From an uncultured Sphingomonas sp. (lineage in GTDB: Bacteria > Pseudomonadota > Alphaproteobacteria > Sphingomonadales > Sphingomonadaceae), in contig CAJYLQ010000005.1 in assembly GCA_913775975.1 (NCBI GenBank), positions 1 to 64,000 of the forward strand: a stretch of DNA of 64,000 nucleotides, given 5' to 3'. Below, piece after piece: positions 31,146 to 38,238 of this stretch. Position numbers and translations under genes: made by a program. Numbering within the stretch: the stretch's first letter is position 1; each line of letters starts with the position of its first letter. The notes under the pieces are model-generated. The model was not told the DNA's origin, made no database searches, and worked only from the letters and a program-made list of their open reading frames with translations.

Positions 31146-32215
31146 GCCTGCGCCTCCGCTGCCGCGACGATGCGGTGGAGCGCTTCGGTAAAGTCCCCCT
31201 CCTCCGTGTAGCGCCCCCAGCCGAGCCGGATCGAGGATCGCGCTTCCGCCTCGGTCAGGCCGATCGCGCGCAGGACATGGCTGGCGCGGCCCGAGCCGCT
31301 GGCGCAGGCGGAGCCGGCGGAGAAGGCGATGTCGCGGCAGTCGCTCATCAGCCGCGCGACGTCGAGGCCGGGGCGGCGGACATTAAGGTTGCCGTGATAG
31401 CGATGCCCGGCCGAACCGTTGACCGTCCAGCCGGACAATGCCGCGCGGGCGATGCCCCACAGACTCTCCACATGCGTGGCGTCCCGTTCGGCAAGGTCGG
31501 CCATCAGGGCGGCGGCGGTGCCGAAACCCGCGCACAAGGCCGGCGACAGCGTGCCCGAGCGCCCCCCCTCCTGATCGCCGCCATGCAGCAGCGGGGCAAG
31601 CGTGACGCCTTCGCGAATCCAGAGCGCGCCGATCCCCTTCGGGCCGTAGATCTTGTGCGCGGAGACGGCGATCAGGTCGACGCCATCGGGGATCGGCACA
31701 CGGCCATAGCCCTGCACCGCGTCGCACAGGAGCAGCGCGCCGGCCCGATGCGCATGCTCGGCCAGCGCGGCGATCGGCTGGATCGTGCCGATCTCGTTAT
31801 TGACCAGCATCGCGGCGACGAGCCCGGTCGGCCGCGAAATCGCGGCGCGGGCGGCGGCGAGGTCGATCAGGCCGGCGGCATCGACGGGCAGCTGCGCGAC
31901 GTTGCGGGCCCCCGCCTCCGCCGCGACGGTGTCGAGCACGGCGGCATGTTCGATCGGGTCGGTGACGATCGCGCCGGACGTGCCCTTGATCGCCCAGTTG
32001 AGCGCCTCCGTCGCGCCGCTGGTGAAGACGACGCGGCCGCCCGGCGGCAACAGCGCCGCGATCTGTTCGCGCGCGATCTCCACCGCCGCCTTCGCCCGCC
32101 GGCCCTCGCGATGGGGGGAATGGGGGTTGCCGTGCTGGTCGCGCAGCCAGGGCAGCATCGCGTCCAGCGCCTCGGGCGCGAGCGGGGTCGTCGCCTGATA
32201 GTCGAGATAGGTCAT
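31142..32215 (-). CDS. Cysteine desulfurase (IscS/NifS family), copy 2
   Basis: A PLP-dependent enzyme that takes sulfur from cysteine (357 residues). It begins MTYLDYQATTPLAPEALDAM, carries the PLP lysine in AVSAHKIYGPKGIGALW and the catalytic cysteine in SAGSACASGSGRASHVLRAI. Its ATG overlaps the stop of the upstream paralogue and its own stop overlaps the ferredoxin start, forming a three-gene unit. Whether it serves general Fe-S assembly or tRNA thiolation is open. Confidence 0.92.
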   Translation of the reverse strand: MTYLDYQATTPLAPEALDAMLPWLRDQHGNPHSPHREGRRAKAAVEIAREQIAALLPPGGRVVFTSGATEALNWAIKGTSGAIVTDPIEHAAVLDTVAAEAGARNVAQLPVDAAGLIDLAAARAAISRPTGLVAAMLVNNEIGTIQPIAALAEHAHRAGALLLCDAVQGYGRVPIPDGVDLIAVSAHKIYGPKGIGALWIREGVTLAPLLHGGDQEGGRSGTLSPALCAGFGTAAALMADLAERDATHVESLWGIARAALSGWTVNGSAGHRYHGNLNVRRPGLDVARLMSDCRDIAFSAGSACASGSGRASHVLRAIGLTEAEARSSIRLGWGRYTEEGDFTEALHRIVAAAEAQA

Positions 32216-33315
32216 GCAGCGAACCGCCCGGTCGCGCGGGCGACGGCACGCCAGGCGGCGATGAACGCGTCGACCTCCGCCAGCGACGTCGTGCGGCCGA
32301 AACTGACGCGCAGCACCTCGCGCCACGCCTCCTCCGCCCAGCCGAGCGCGGCGAGAACGTGGCTGGGCTTCATGCTGCCGCTGGCGCAGGCGCTGCCCGC
32401 GGAGACGGCGAAGCCCGCCATGTCGAGGCGGATCAGCTGCACCGTCGCGGCCGTCCCCGGCATCCGATACGCGCCGATCGCCGGATGACGCGGCGCGGCG
32501 GTCGCGACCGGCTCCCCGCCCGAGCGGCGGATCGCGTCATCGAGATGCGCGCGCAGGCTTGCGAGGCGGGCGATGTCCTCCGCCTCCGCCAGCGCGGCGG
32601 CATAGCCGAGCGCGGCGGGCAGGTTTTCCGTACCGGGGCGATAGCCGCGCTCCTGCCCGCCGGTCGGCGACAGGGTGGCGAGGTCGCGAACCAGCAGCGC
32701 GCCGATACCCGGCGGGCCGCCGCGCTTGTGTGCGGAAAGCGCGACGAAATCGGCGGCGGCGACGGCCGCCGCGTCATGGCCGGCGGGCATCTGCGCCGCG
32801 TCGAGCAGCAGCAGGCCGCCGGCGGCATGGACCTGTTCGGCGATCGCGGCCACCGGCTGGCGCACCCCCGTCTCGCTGTTGCACCACTGGATCGCGACGA
32901 GCGGCCGGCCCGGCGCGGCGGCGAGCCAGGCGGCCAGCGCGGCGCTGTCGAGCACACCGTCGTCGCCGACCGGCAGGACGTGCGCGGCCGGCGCGGCGCG
33001 CAGTACCGCGTCATGCTCCACGGCGGTGACGGCGATCCGGTCCACCACCGCGCGGGTCAGCGGGATCGCGAGTGCCTCGCTGGCGCCGCTGGTGAACAGC
33101 GTTTCGTGCGACCAACCATAAGCGGCGGCGATCGCGGCGCGCGCGCCCTCCAGCGCGGCCCGGGCCGCGCGCCCCTCGCCATGGGGGGAAGAGGGATTGG
33201 CCCAGATCACCATCCCCTCCGCCACGGCCGCGCGCGCGGCGGGCGTCATCGCGGTCGTCGCGGCATGGTCCAGATAGATGCGGGAGGCGGGCATGGATGG
33301 ATGCGGAACCGTCAT
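32212..33315 (-). CDS. Cysteine desulfurase family protein, copy 1
   Basis: A second class-V aminotransferase (367 residues) next to copy 2. It has IYLDHAATTAMTP at the N-terminus, the PLP lysine in ALSAHKRGGPPGIGALL and the cysteine loop SAGSACASGSMKPSHVLAAL, so both catalytic residues are intact. It is diverged from its neighbour, which points to an old duplication or distinct roles. The start could be the ATG at 33315 or the one at 33294. It heads the unit with copy 2 and ferredoxin and is divergent from the hydrolase gene at 33398. Confidence 0.9.
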   Translation of the reverse strand: MTVPHPSMPASRIYLDHAATTAMTPAARAAVAEGMVIWANPSSPHGEGRAARAALEGARAAIAAAYGWSHETLFTSGASEALAIPLTRAVVDRIAVTAVEHDAVLRAAPAAHVLPVGDDGVLDSAALAAWLAAAPGRPLVAIQWCNSETGVRQPVAAIAEQVHAAGGLLLLDAAQMPAGHDAAAVAAADFVALSAHKRGGPPGIGALLVRDLATLSPTGGQERGYRPGTENLPAALGYAAALAEAEDIARLASLRAHLDDAIRRSGGEPVATAAPRHPAIGAYRMPGTAATVQLIRLDMAGFAVSAGSACASGSMKPSHVLAALGWAEEAWREVLRVSFGRTTSLAEVDAFIAAWRAVARATGRFAA

Positions 33316-33397
33316 GATTGCGAAAAGGGGCCTGCCGCCTATATAGCCCGCCGTGCACCGCGCTCCACCCAGAGCGCCCATCGATTGGCGAGTTTCC

Positions 33398-34054
33398 ATG
33401 CCCGAAGTTATCATTCCCGGCCCCGAAGGCCGTCTGGAGGGCCGTTTCGCCCCCGCCCCCCGCCCGCGCGCGCCGGTCGCGATGATCCTCCATCCCCACC
33501 CCTCGGCGGGCGGGACGATGAACAACCGGATCGTGCAGGAACTCTACAAGACGTTCCAGCGGCGTGGTTTCGCGACGTTGCGCTTCAACTTCCGGGGCGT
33601 CGGCCGCAGCCAGGGCGTGTTCGACAACGGCATCGGCGAACTGTCCGACGCGGCGTCCGCGCTCGACTGGGTGCAGAGCTTCCATCCGGAGGCGTCGCAG
33701 ACCTGGATCGCGGGTTCGGGCTTCGGCGCGTGGATCGGGATGCAGCTGCTGATGCGGCGGCCGGAGATTCGCGGCTTCATCTCGATCGCGCCGCCGGCGA
33801 ACATGTTCGACTTCACCTTCCTGGCCCCCTGCCCCTCGTCGGGCATCATCATCCAGGGCGAGAATGACGAGGTGGTGACGCCGTCGGCCGTGCAGAAGCT
33901 GGTCGACAAGCTGCGCACGCAGAAGCACATCACCATCCACCACGACACCATCCCGAAGGCGAACCACTTCTTCGAGCACGAGATGGACGAGCTGATGGGC
34001 AGCGTGAACCGCTACCTCGACATGCGGCTGGACCCGAAGTGTCCGATTAAATGA
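33398..34054 (+). CDS. Alpha/beta-hydrolase family protein
   Basis: A 218-residue cytoplasmic alpha/beta-hydrolase of the small serine-hydrolase type: LHPHPSAGGTMNNRIVQELY near residue 30, RFNFRGVGRSQG around 65, and IIIQGENDEVVTP near 150. The nucleophile elbow reads AGSGFGAW (GSGFG); the family often has GxSxG here. Such proteins are widespread in alphaproteobacteria with unknown substrate. It is transcribed alone. Confidence 0.85.
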   Translation: MPEVIIPGPEGRLEGRFAPAPRPRAPVAMILHPHPSAGGTMNNRIVQELYKTFQRRGFATLRFNFRGVGRSQGVFDNGIGELSDAASALDWVQSFHPEASQTWIAGSGFGAWIGMQLLMRRPEIRGFISIAPPANMFDFTFLAPCPSSGIIIQGENDEVVTPSAVQKLVDKLRTQKHITIHHDTIPKANHFFEHEMDELMGSVNRYLDMRLDPKCPIK

Positions 34055-34096
34055 TGATCGGCGCTGCGCGCACGATCCTCATTTGATCGCGGCCGG

Positions 34097-34210
34097 CGGC
34101 GCCCCGGAGGCGCCGTCCGACGTCATGGGCTTTGCCCATGACGCGCCTGTAGCAGGCGCGGTTCCACACGTATTAGCGTCCCGCAGCTGGACCCCGGCCT
34201 TCGCCGGGGT
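34097..34210. repeat. Cluster of four adjacent hairpins
   Basis: Four stem-loops in a convergent intergenic gap: CGGCGCC/GGCGCCG (34097-34115), CGTCATGGGC-TTT-GCCCATGACG (34121-34143, ten perfect pairs), CGCGCCTG-TAG-CAGGCGCG (34142-34160), and ACCCCGGC-CTTC-GCCGGGGT (34191-34210). The last is part of CTGGACCCCGGCCTTCGCC and its continuation, a type of intergenic repeat common in sphingomonads. The array probably terminates transcription from both sides; dispersed-repeat origin is likely. Confidence 0.65.
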
Positions 34211-34349
34211 GACGGTTTAGCGGGGTGGCCGTGGCGGAGTAGTGGCAGCAAGGAAATGGCGCAGCAGTCAGCGATATGGCCGCAGGCAACGGCGTAGCGG
34301 CGGGCAGCAATGTCGCGCCAGCCAGCGCCGTGACCGCAGGCGTTGCCGC

Positions 34350-34517
34350 CTACAGCGTCCACACCATCACATTCCCCACCAATACCACCGCCATCACCAG
34401 CATCAGCGTGCCCTTCAGCCGCTGCCCGCCGCCGCGAAGCAGCGCGATGCCGCCGATGGTGCAGGCGATCGCGGCCAGCATCGCGATGGCGGGGGCGATG
34501 TCGCCGATGCCGGTCAC
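34350..34517 (-). CDS. 55-aa two-helix membrane protein coupled to the dehydratase
   Basis: A small reading frame starting at a GTG that overlaps the dehydratase stop (GTGA). The translated protein, MTGIGDIAPAIAMLAAIACT then IGGIALLRGGG, a basic QRLKG loop, then TLMLVMAVVLVGNVMVWTL, has two clear membrane helices joined by a short loop. The hydrophobic pattern and translational coupling support a real gene. No family recognised; function unknown. Confidence 0.72.
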   Translation of the reverse strand: MTGIGDIAPAIAMLAAIACTIGGIALLRGGGQRLKGTLMLVMAVVLVGNVMVWTL

Positions 34518-35476
34518 GCCGCCAGCACCCGCGCATAGGCGGCCATGTCGACATTGCCGCCCGACAAGATGACGAGCATTCCCGGCTCCGCCGTCACCTT
34601 GCGCGCGAGCAGCGCGGCGAGCGCGACGGCGCCGCCCGGTTCCACCACCAGCCGCATCCGTTCGGCGGCGAAGCGCTGTGCGGCGGCGATCTCCGCCTCG
34701 CTGACGGAGATGCCCCGCGCGTCGCGGCGGGCGAGCACCTCGAAGGTCAGCGGCGAGACGCGCGGGGTCTGGAGCGCGTCGCAGGCGGTGGGCGGCGGAT
34801 TGGGACCGACCGGCTCGATCCAGCCCGCCTCAAGGCTGCGGCGCATGTCGTCCCACCCCTCGGGCTCGACGACGGAGATGCGCGCGTCGCGCAGGGCGAG
34901 CGCGAGGCCCGCCGCCAGCCCGCCGCCGCCGCAGGGCACGACGACGTGCGCGGGCGCGGGCAGGCCCGCCGCACGCATCTGCGCCGCCGCCTCGATCCCG
35001 GCGCTGCCCTGCCCCTCGATCACCCAGGGGTCGTCGAAGCTGGGCACCAGCGTGGCGCCGCGCGCCTCCGCCAGCCGCGCCGCGATCGATTCGCGGCTTT
35101 GCGTCGCGCGGTCATAGTCGACGACCTCCGCCCCCAGCGCCAGCGTCGCCTCCCGCTTCACGCGGGGCGCGTCGGCGGGCATCACGATCGTCGCGGGCAT
35201 GGCGAGTCGGCGCGCGGCCCAGGCGATTCCCTGCGCATGGTTGCCGCTGGAGAAGGCGACGACTCCGCGCGCGCGCTGCGCCTCGTCCAGCGCGGTCAGC
35301 CGATGCCACGCGCCGCGCAATTTGAACGCGCCGACCGGCTGCAGCGATTCCGCCTTGAATGCGACGGACACACCGTTGATTTCATGTACGAAAAGCGGGC
35401 TGGGCGGCAGGATGCGGGCGATCTTCTCCGCCGCGTCGCGGACCCCGGCCGCGGTCGGTTGTCGCAAAATCGTCAC
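34514..35476 (-). CDS. Threonine/serine dehydratase family (PLP fold type II)
   Basis: A 320-residue PLP enzyme similar to threonine dehydratase/serine racemase. It has FKAESLQPVGAFKLRGAWHR with the PLP lysine, the phosphate-binding SSGNHAQGIAWAAR, and the Gly-rich VVPCGGGGLAAGLALALRD. No regulatory ACT domain follows, so it is the short catabolic-type form. I start at the GTG at 35476, preceded by GAGGAG at nine bases; a GTG at 35503 is also in frame. The 55-aa membrane protein gene overlaps its end. It is divergent from ornithine decarboxylase. Threonine, serine or a hydroxy-aspartate are possible substrates. Confidence 0.86.
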   Translation of the reverse strand: MTILRQPTAAGVRDAAEKIARILPPSPLFVHEINGVSVAFKAESLQPVGAFKLRGAWHRLTALDEAQRARGVVAFSSGNHAQGIAWAARRLAMPATIVMPADAPRVKREATLALGAEVVDYDRATQSRESIAARLAEARGATLVPSFDDPWVIEGQGSAGIEAAAQMRAAGLPAPAHVVVPCGGGGLAAGLALALRDARISVVEPEGWDDMRRSLEAGWIEPVGPNPPPTACDALQTPRVSPLTFEVLARRDARGISVSEAEIAAAQRFAAERMRLVVEPGGAVALAALLARKVTAEPGMLVILSGGNVDMAAYARVLAA

Positions 35477-35550
35477 AAAATGCCTCTCCTCGCATCGAAC
35501 CACTTTACATCGGGGACCGGCGACCCTAACTCGCGCCTCCGCTGCCCCAT

Positions 35551-35611
35551 GGGACTTCCAACCGCAAGGCAGCTTCTGTCGTCGTCATGCCGAAAGGCAA
35601 TTGGAGGTCCC
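35551..35611 (+). promoter_or_regulatory. speF-type leader RNA of ornithine decarboxylase
   Basis: GGGACTTCCAA (35551-35561) can pair with TTGGAGGTCCC (35601-35611), ten of eleven bases, sequestering the Shine-Dalgarno GGAGG at 35603-35607. Inside lies TGCC-GAAA-GGCA (35588-35599), a four-pair hairpin with GNRA loop. The layout (anti-SD arm, GCAAGGC, small hairpin, SD) fits the speF RNA motif described upstream of alphaproteobacterial ornithine decarboxylase genes. The 5' part of the motif may extend further upstream toward 35500. Confidence 0.65.
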
Positions 35612-35616
35612 TTGAG

Positions 35617-36849
35617 TTGCACAAGCATCATCGCGCGCTGGGGTTAGCTCCCCGTTCGACCGCCCGTATTGCCGCGGGCCTCGACATCGCCAAGCGCAAG
35701 CCGGTCGATCCGGTGACGCTCGTCCGCCCGCACGCCGCCGCGCGCGCGGCCCGATTCTTCGTCGAGAAGTTTCCGGGTCGTTCGATGTATGCGGTGAAGG
35801 CGAACCCGTCGCCCGACCTGCTGCGTGTCCTGTGGGACAATGGCATCACGCATTACGACACCGCCTCGATCGCCGAGGTGCGGCTCGTGAAGTCGACCCT
35901 CCCCGATGCGACCTGCTGCTTCATGCACCCGGTCAAGTCGCCGGAGGCGATCGCCGAGGCGTATTTCGATCACGGCGTCCGCACCTTCTCGCTCGACAGC
36001 ATGGACGAGCTGGCGAAGATCGTGGACGCCACCGAAGAGGCGACCGACCTGACGCTGTGCGTGCGGATGCGCGTGTCGTCCGAATATGCGCAGCTGAGCC
36101 TGGGGTCGAAGTTCGGCGTGGGCGTGGAGGAATCGCGTGAGCTGCTGATCGCGACCCGCCAGGTCGCGGACGCGCTGGGCATCTGCTTCCATGTCGGCAG
36201 CCAGACCATGTCGCCCGATGCCTATGCCAATGCGATGGAGCGCGTGCGCGCGGCGATCGTGGGCGCGGCGGTGACGGTGGACGTGATCGACGTGGGCGGC
36301 GGCTTCCCGTCCGTCTATCCGGGTATGACCCCGCCGCCGCTGGAGCGTTTCTTCGAGACGATCCACCGCGCGTTCGAAAGCCTGCCGGTCAGCTATTCGG
36401 CCGAACTGTGGGCGGAGCCGGGCCGGGCGCTGTCGGCGGAATATGCATCCGTCGTGGTGCGCGTGGAGCATCGCCGGGGGGCCGAGCTGTTCATCAACGA
36501 CGGCGCCTATGGCACGTTGTTCGATGCGGCGCATATCGGCTGGAAGTATCCGGTGCAGCTGCTGCGCCAGCCGGATTCGGACGCGCGGGACATGGACTTC
36601 AGCTTCTGGGGTCCGACCTGCGACGATATCGACCATATGAAGGGCCCCTTCCCGCTGCCCGCCGATACGAAGGCCGGCGATTATTTCGAGATCGGGATGC
36701 TGGGCGCCTATGGCCAGGCGATGCGCACCGGCTTCAACGGCTTCGGCACGGGTGAGACGGTGATCGCGGCGGACGAGCCGATGCTGTCCGTCTACAGCGA
36801 CGACCGGCATGTCGCAGCGGAGCGGACGGGCAACGTCGTCACGCTGTAA
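35617..36849 (+). CDS. odc: Ornithine decarboxylase, alanine-racemase fold
   Basis: Forms putrescine from ornithine. The 410-residue protein has the PLP lysine in MYAVKANPSP (K61), the conserved FHVGSQ and DVGGGFPSVYPG segments, the AEPGRALSAE PLP-phosphate site, and the cysteine loop FWGPTCDDID completing the active site across the dimer. I place the start at the TTG at 35617, nine bases after GGAGG; the ATG at 35587 lies inside the leader hairpin. Regulation probably runs through the leader RNA. The next gene makes homospermidine from putrescine. Confidence 0.92.
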   Translation: MHKHHRALGLAPRSTARIAAGLDIAKRKPVDPVTLVRPHAAARAARFFVEKFPGRSMYAVKANPSPDLLRVLWDNGITHYDTASIAEVRLVKSTLPDATCCFMHPVKSPEAIAEAYFDHGVRTFSLDSMDELAKIVDATEEATDLTLCVRMRVSSEYAQLSLGSKFGVGVEESRELLIATRQVADALGICFHVGSQTMSPDAYANAMERVRAAIVGAAVTVDVIDVGGGFPSVYPGMTPPPLERFFETIHRAFESLPVSYSAELWAEPGRALSAEYASVVVRVEHRRGAELFINDGAYGTLFDAAHIGWKYPVQLLRQPDSDARDMDFSFWGPTCDDIDHMKGPFPLPADTKAGDYFEIGMLGAYGQAMRTGFNGFGTGETVIAADEPMLSVYSDDRHVAAERTGNVVTL

Positions 36850-36876
36850 CGCGATCCGACTATCGCATCGAATACC

Positions 36877-36903
36877 CCCCTCCCGCACCCGTTGCGGGAG
36901 GGG
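36877..36903 (+). terminator. Hairpin after ornithine decarboxylase
   Basis: CCCCTCCCGCA (36877-36887) and TGCGGGAGGGG (36893-36903) form eleven perfect pairs with a five-base loop, followed by TGATTTTGGG. This is a plausible intrinsic terminator, though the T-run is short. Confidence 0.7.
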
Positions 36904-36970
36904 TGATTTTGGGTTTCCGCGTCCCCAATCGAACGAATGACGACGGGTTCTGGATAGCCAAGGGCGAACC

Positions 36971-38053
36971 ATGACCGACACGCTGACCAAGACCGCGAGC
37001 GCGAACGCGCCGATCAACGACACCCGCAAGGCCGAGCTTCTGTCGAAGCAGGTCAAGCATATCGACATCCGCAGCTTCGACGCGCGCCCGATCGTGGATG
37101 CGATGGCGGACATGAGCTTCACCAGCCGCGACCTGGGCCGCGCGACGAAGATCTATAACGAGATGCTGGCCGACAAGGACTGCTCGATCTTCCTCGTGAT
37201 CGCGGGGTCGACCTCGGCCGGCGGCTGCATGGACCTGTATGCGGAACTGCTGCGCAACAACATGGTCGACGGCATCGTCGCGACCGGCGCGACCATCGTC
37301 GACATGGATTTCTTCGAGGGCCTGGGTCACAAGCACTTCCAGGCGCTGGAGATCCCGGACGACGACACGCTGCGCTCGCTGTACATCGACCGCATCTACG
37401 ACACGTACATCGACGAGGAGGCGCTGCAGCACGTCGACCACACGATCTTCGAGATCGCCGAGTCGCTGCCCGCCGGCCCCTATTCGTCGCGCGCCTTCAT
37501 CCGCGAGATGGGCAAGTACCTGGTCGAGCATGGCAAGAAGGAGAACAGCCTCGTCAAGCTCGCCTACGAGCATGACGTGCCGATCTTCTGCCCGGCGTTC
37601 GTCGACAGCTCGGCGGGCTTCGGCCTCGTCAAGCATCAGGTCGATGCCGCCAAGGCGGGCAAGCCCTATGTGATGATCGACGCGGTCGCGGATTTCCGCG
37701 AGCTGACCGAGATCAAGATCGCGGCGGGCACCACGGGCCTCCTCATGATCGGCGGCGGCGTGCCGAAGAACTTCATTCAGGACACGGTCGTCTGCGCCGA
37801 GATCCTGGGTCATGACGACGTGCAGGTGCACAAGTATGCGGTGCAGATCACCGTCGCCGACGTGCGCGACGGCGCCTGCTCGTCCTCGACGCTGCAGGAA
37901 GCCGCCAGCTGGGGCAAGGTGAACACCGGCATCGAGCAGATGGTGTTCGCGGAGGCGGGCTCGGTGATGCCGCTGCTGGCGTCCGACGCCTATCACCGCG
38001 GCCTGTGGAAGGACCGCCCGGTCCACCGCTGGGGCACGCTGTTCGATAAGTGA
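36971..38053 (+). CDS. Deoxyhypusine synthase-like homospermidine synthase
   Basis: A 360-residue enzyme of the deoxyhypusine synthase family. Bacteria lack eIF5A; members characterised in bacteria make homospermidine or related polyamines by NAD-dependent aminobutyl transfer. Key parts are VIAGSTSAGGCMDLYAELLR, MIGGGVPKNFIQDTV for NAD, and AASWGKV with the catalytic lysine K316 that forms the enzyme-aminobutyl intermediate. The gene follows ornithine decarboxylase in the same direction. The product is most likely homospermidine, the typical alphaproteobacterial triamine. Substrate (putrescine or spermidine) is open. Confidence 0.88.
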   Translation: MTDTLTKTASANAPINDTRKAELLSKQVKHIDIRSFDARPIVDAMADMSFTSRDLGRATKIYNEMLADKDCSIFLVIAGSTSAGGCMDLYAELLRNNMVDGIVATGATIVDMDFFEGLGHKHFQALEIPDDDTLRSLYIDRIYDTYIDEEALQHVDHTIFEIAESLPAGPYSSRAFIREMGKYLVEHGKKENSLVKLAYEHDVPIFCPAFVDSSAGFGLVKHQVDAAKAGKPYVMIDAVADFRELTEIKIAAGTTGLLMIGGGVPKNFIQDTVVCAEILGHDDVQVHKYAVQITVADVRDGACSSSTLQEAASWGKVNTGIEQMVFAEAGSVMPLLASDAYHRGLWKDRPVHRWGTLFDK

Positions 38054-38145
38054 GGTCGTGATGGCCCTCCCTTTGGGAGGCTATTGCTTGGGTTGAAGGA
38101 GGGGTGTCGTCCAGCGAAGGGCGGCGCCCCTGTTTCTATACGTCA

Positions 38146-38231
38146 CCACCGTCATTGCGAGCGCAGCGAAGCAATCCAGAGCCCCGCACGTGACGCCCTG
38201 GATTGCTTCGCTGCGCTCGCAATGACGGTGG
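38146..38231. repeat. Perfect 34-bp inverted repeat between convergent genes
   Basis: The left arm (38146-38179) starts CCACCGTCATTGCGAGC and ends GCAATCCAG; the right arm (38198-38231) is its exact reverse complement, with an 18-base spacer. The GTCATTGCGAGCGCAGCGAAG core is a well-known dispersed intergenic repeat of proteobacteria. Placed between the homospermidine synthase and decarboxylase genes, it can terminate both transcripts. Confidence 0.85.
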
Positions 38232-38238
38232 GCTGGCT

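Noticed and set aside
34097..34210. Possible CRISPR array
   Set aside because: The units are different hairpins, not direct repeats with spacers, and no cas genes are nearby.
35587..35616. ATG at 35587 as the start of ornithine decarboxylase
   Set aside because: It is embedded in the hairpin TGCC-GAAA-GGCA of the leader, with no ribosome-binding site at the right distance; the TTG after GGAGG fits better. Not fully excluded.
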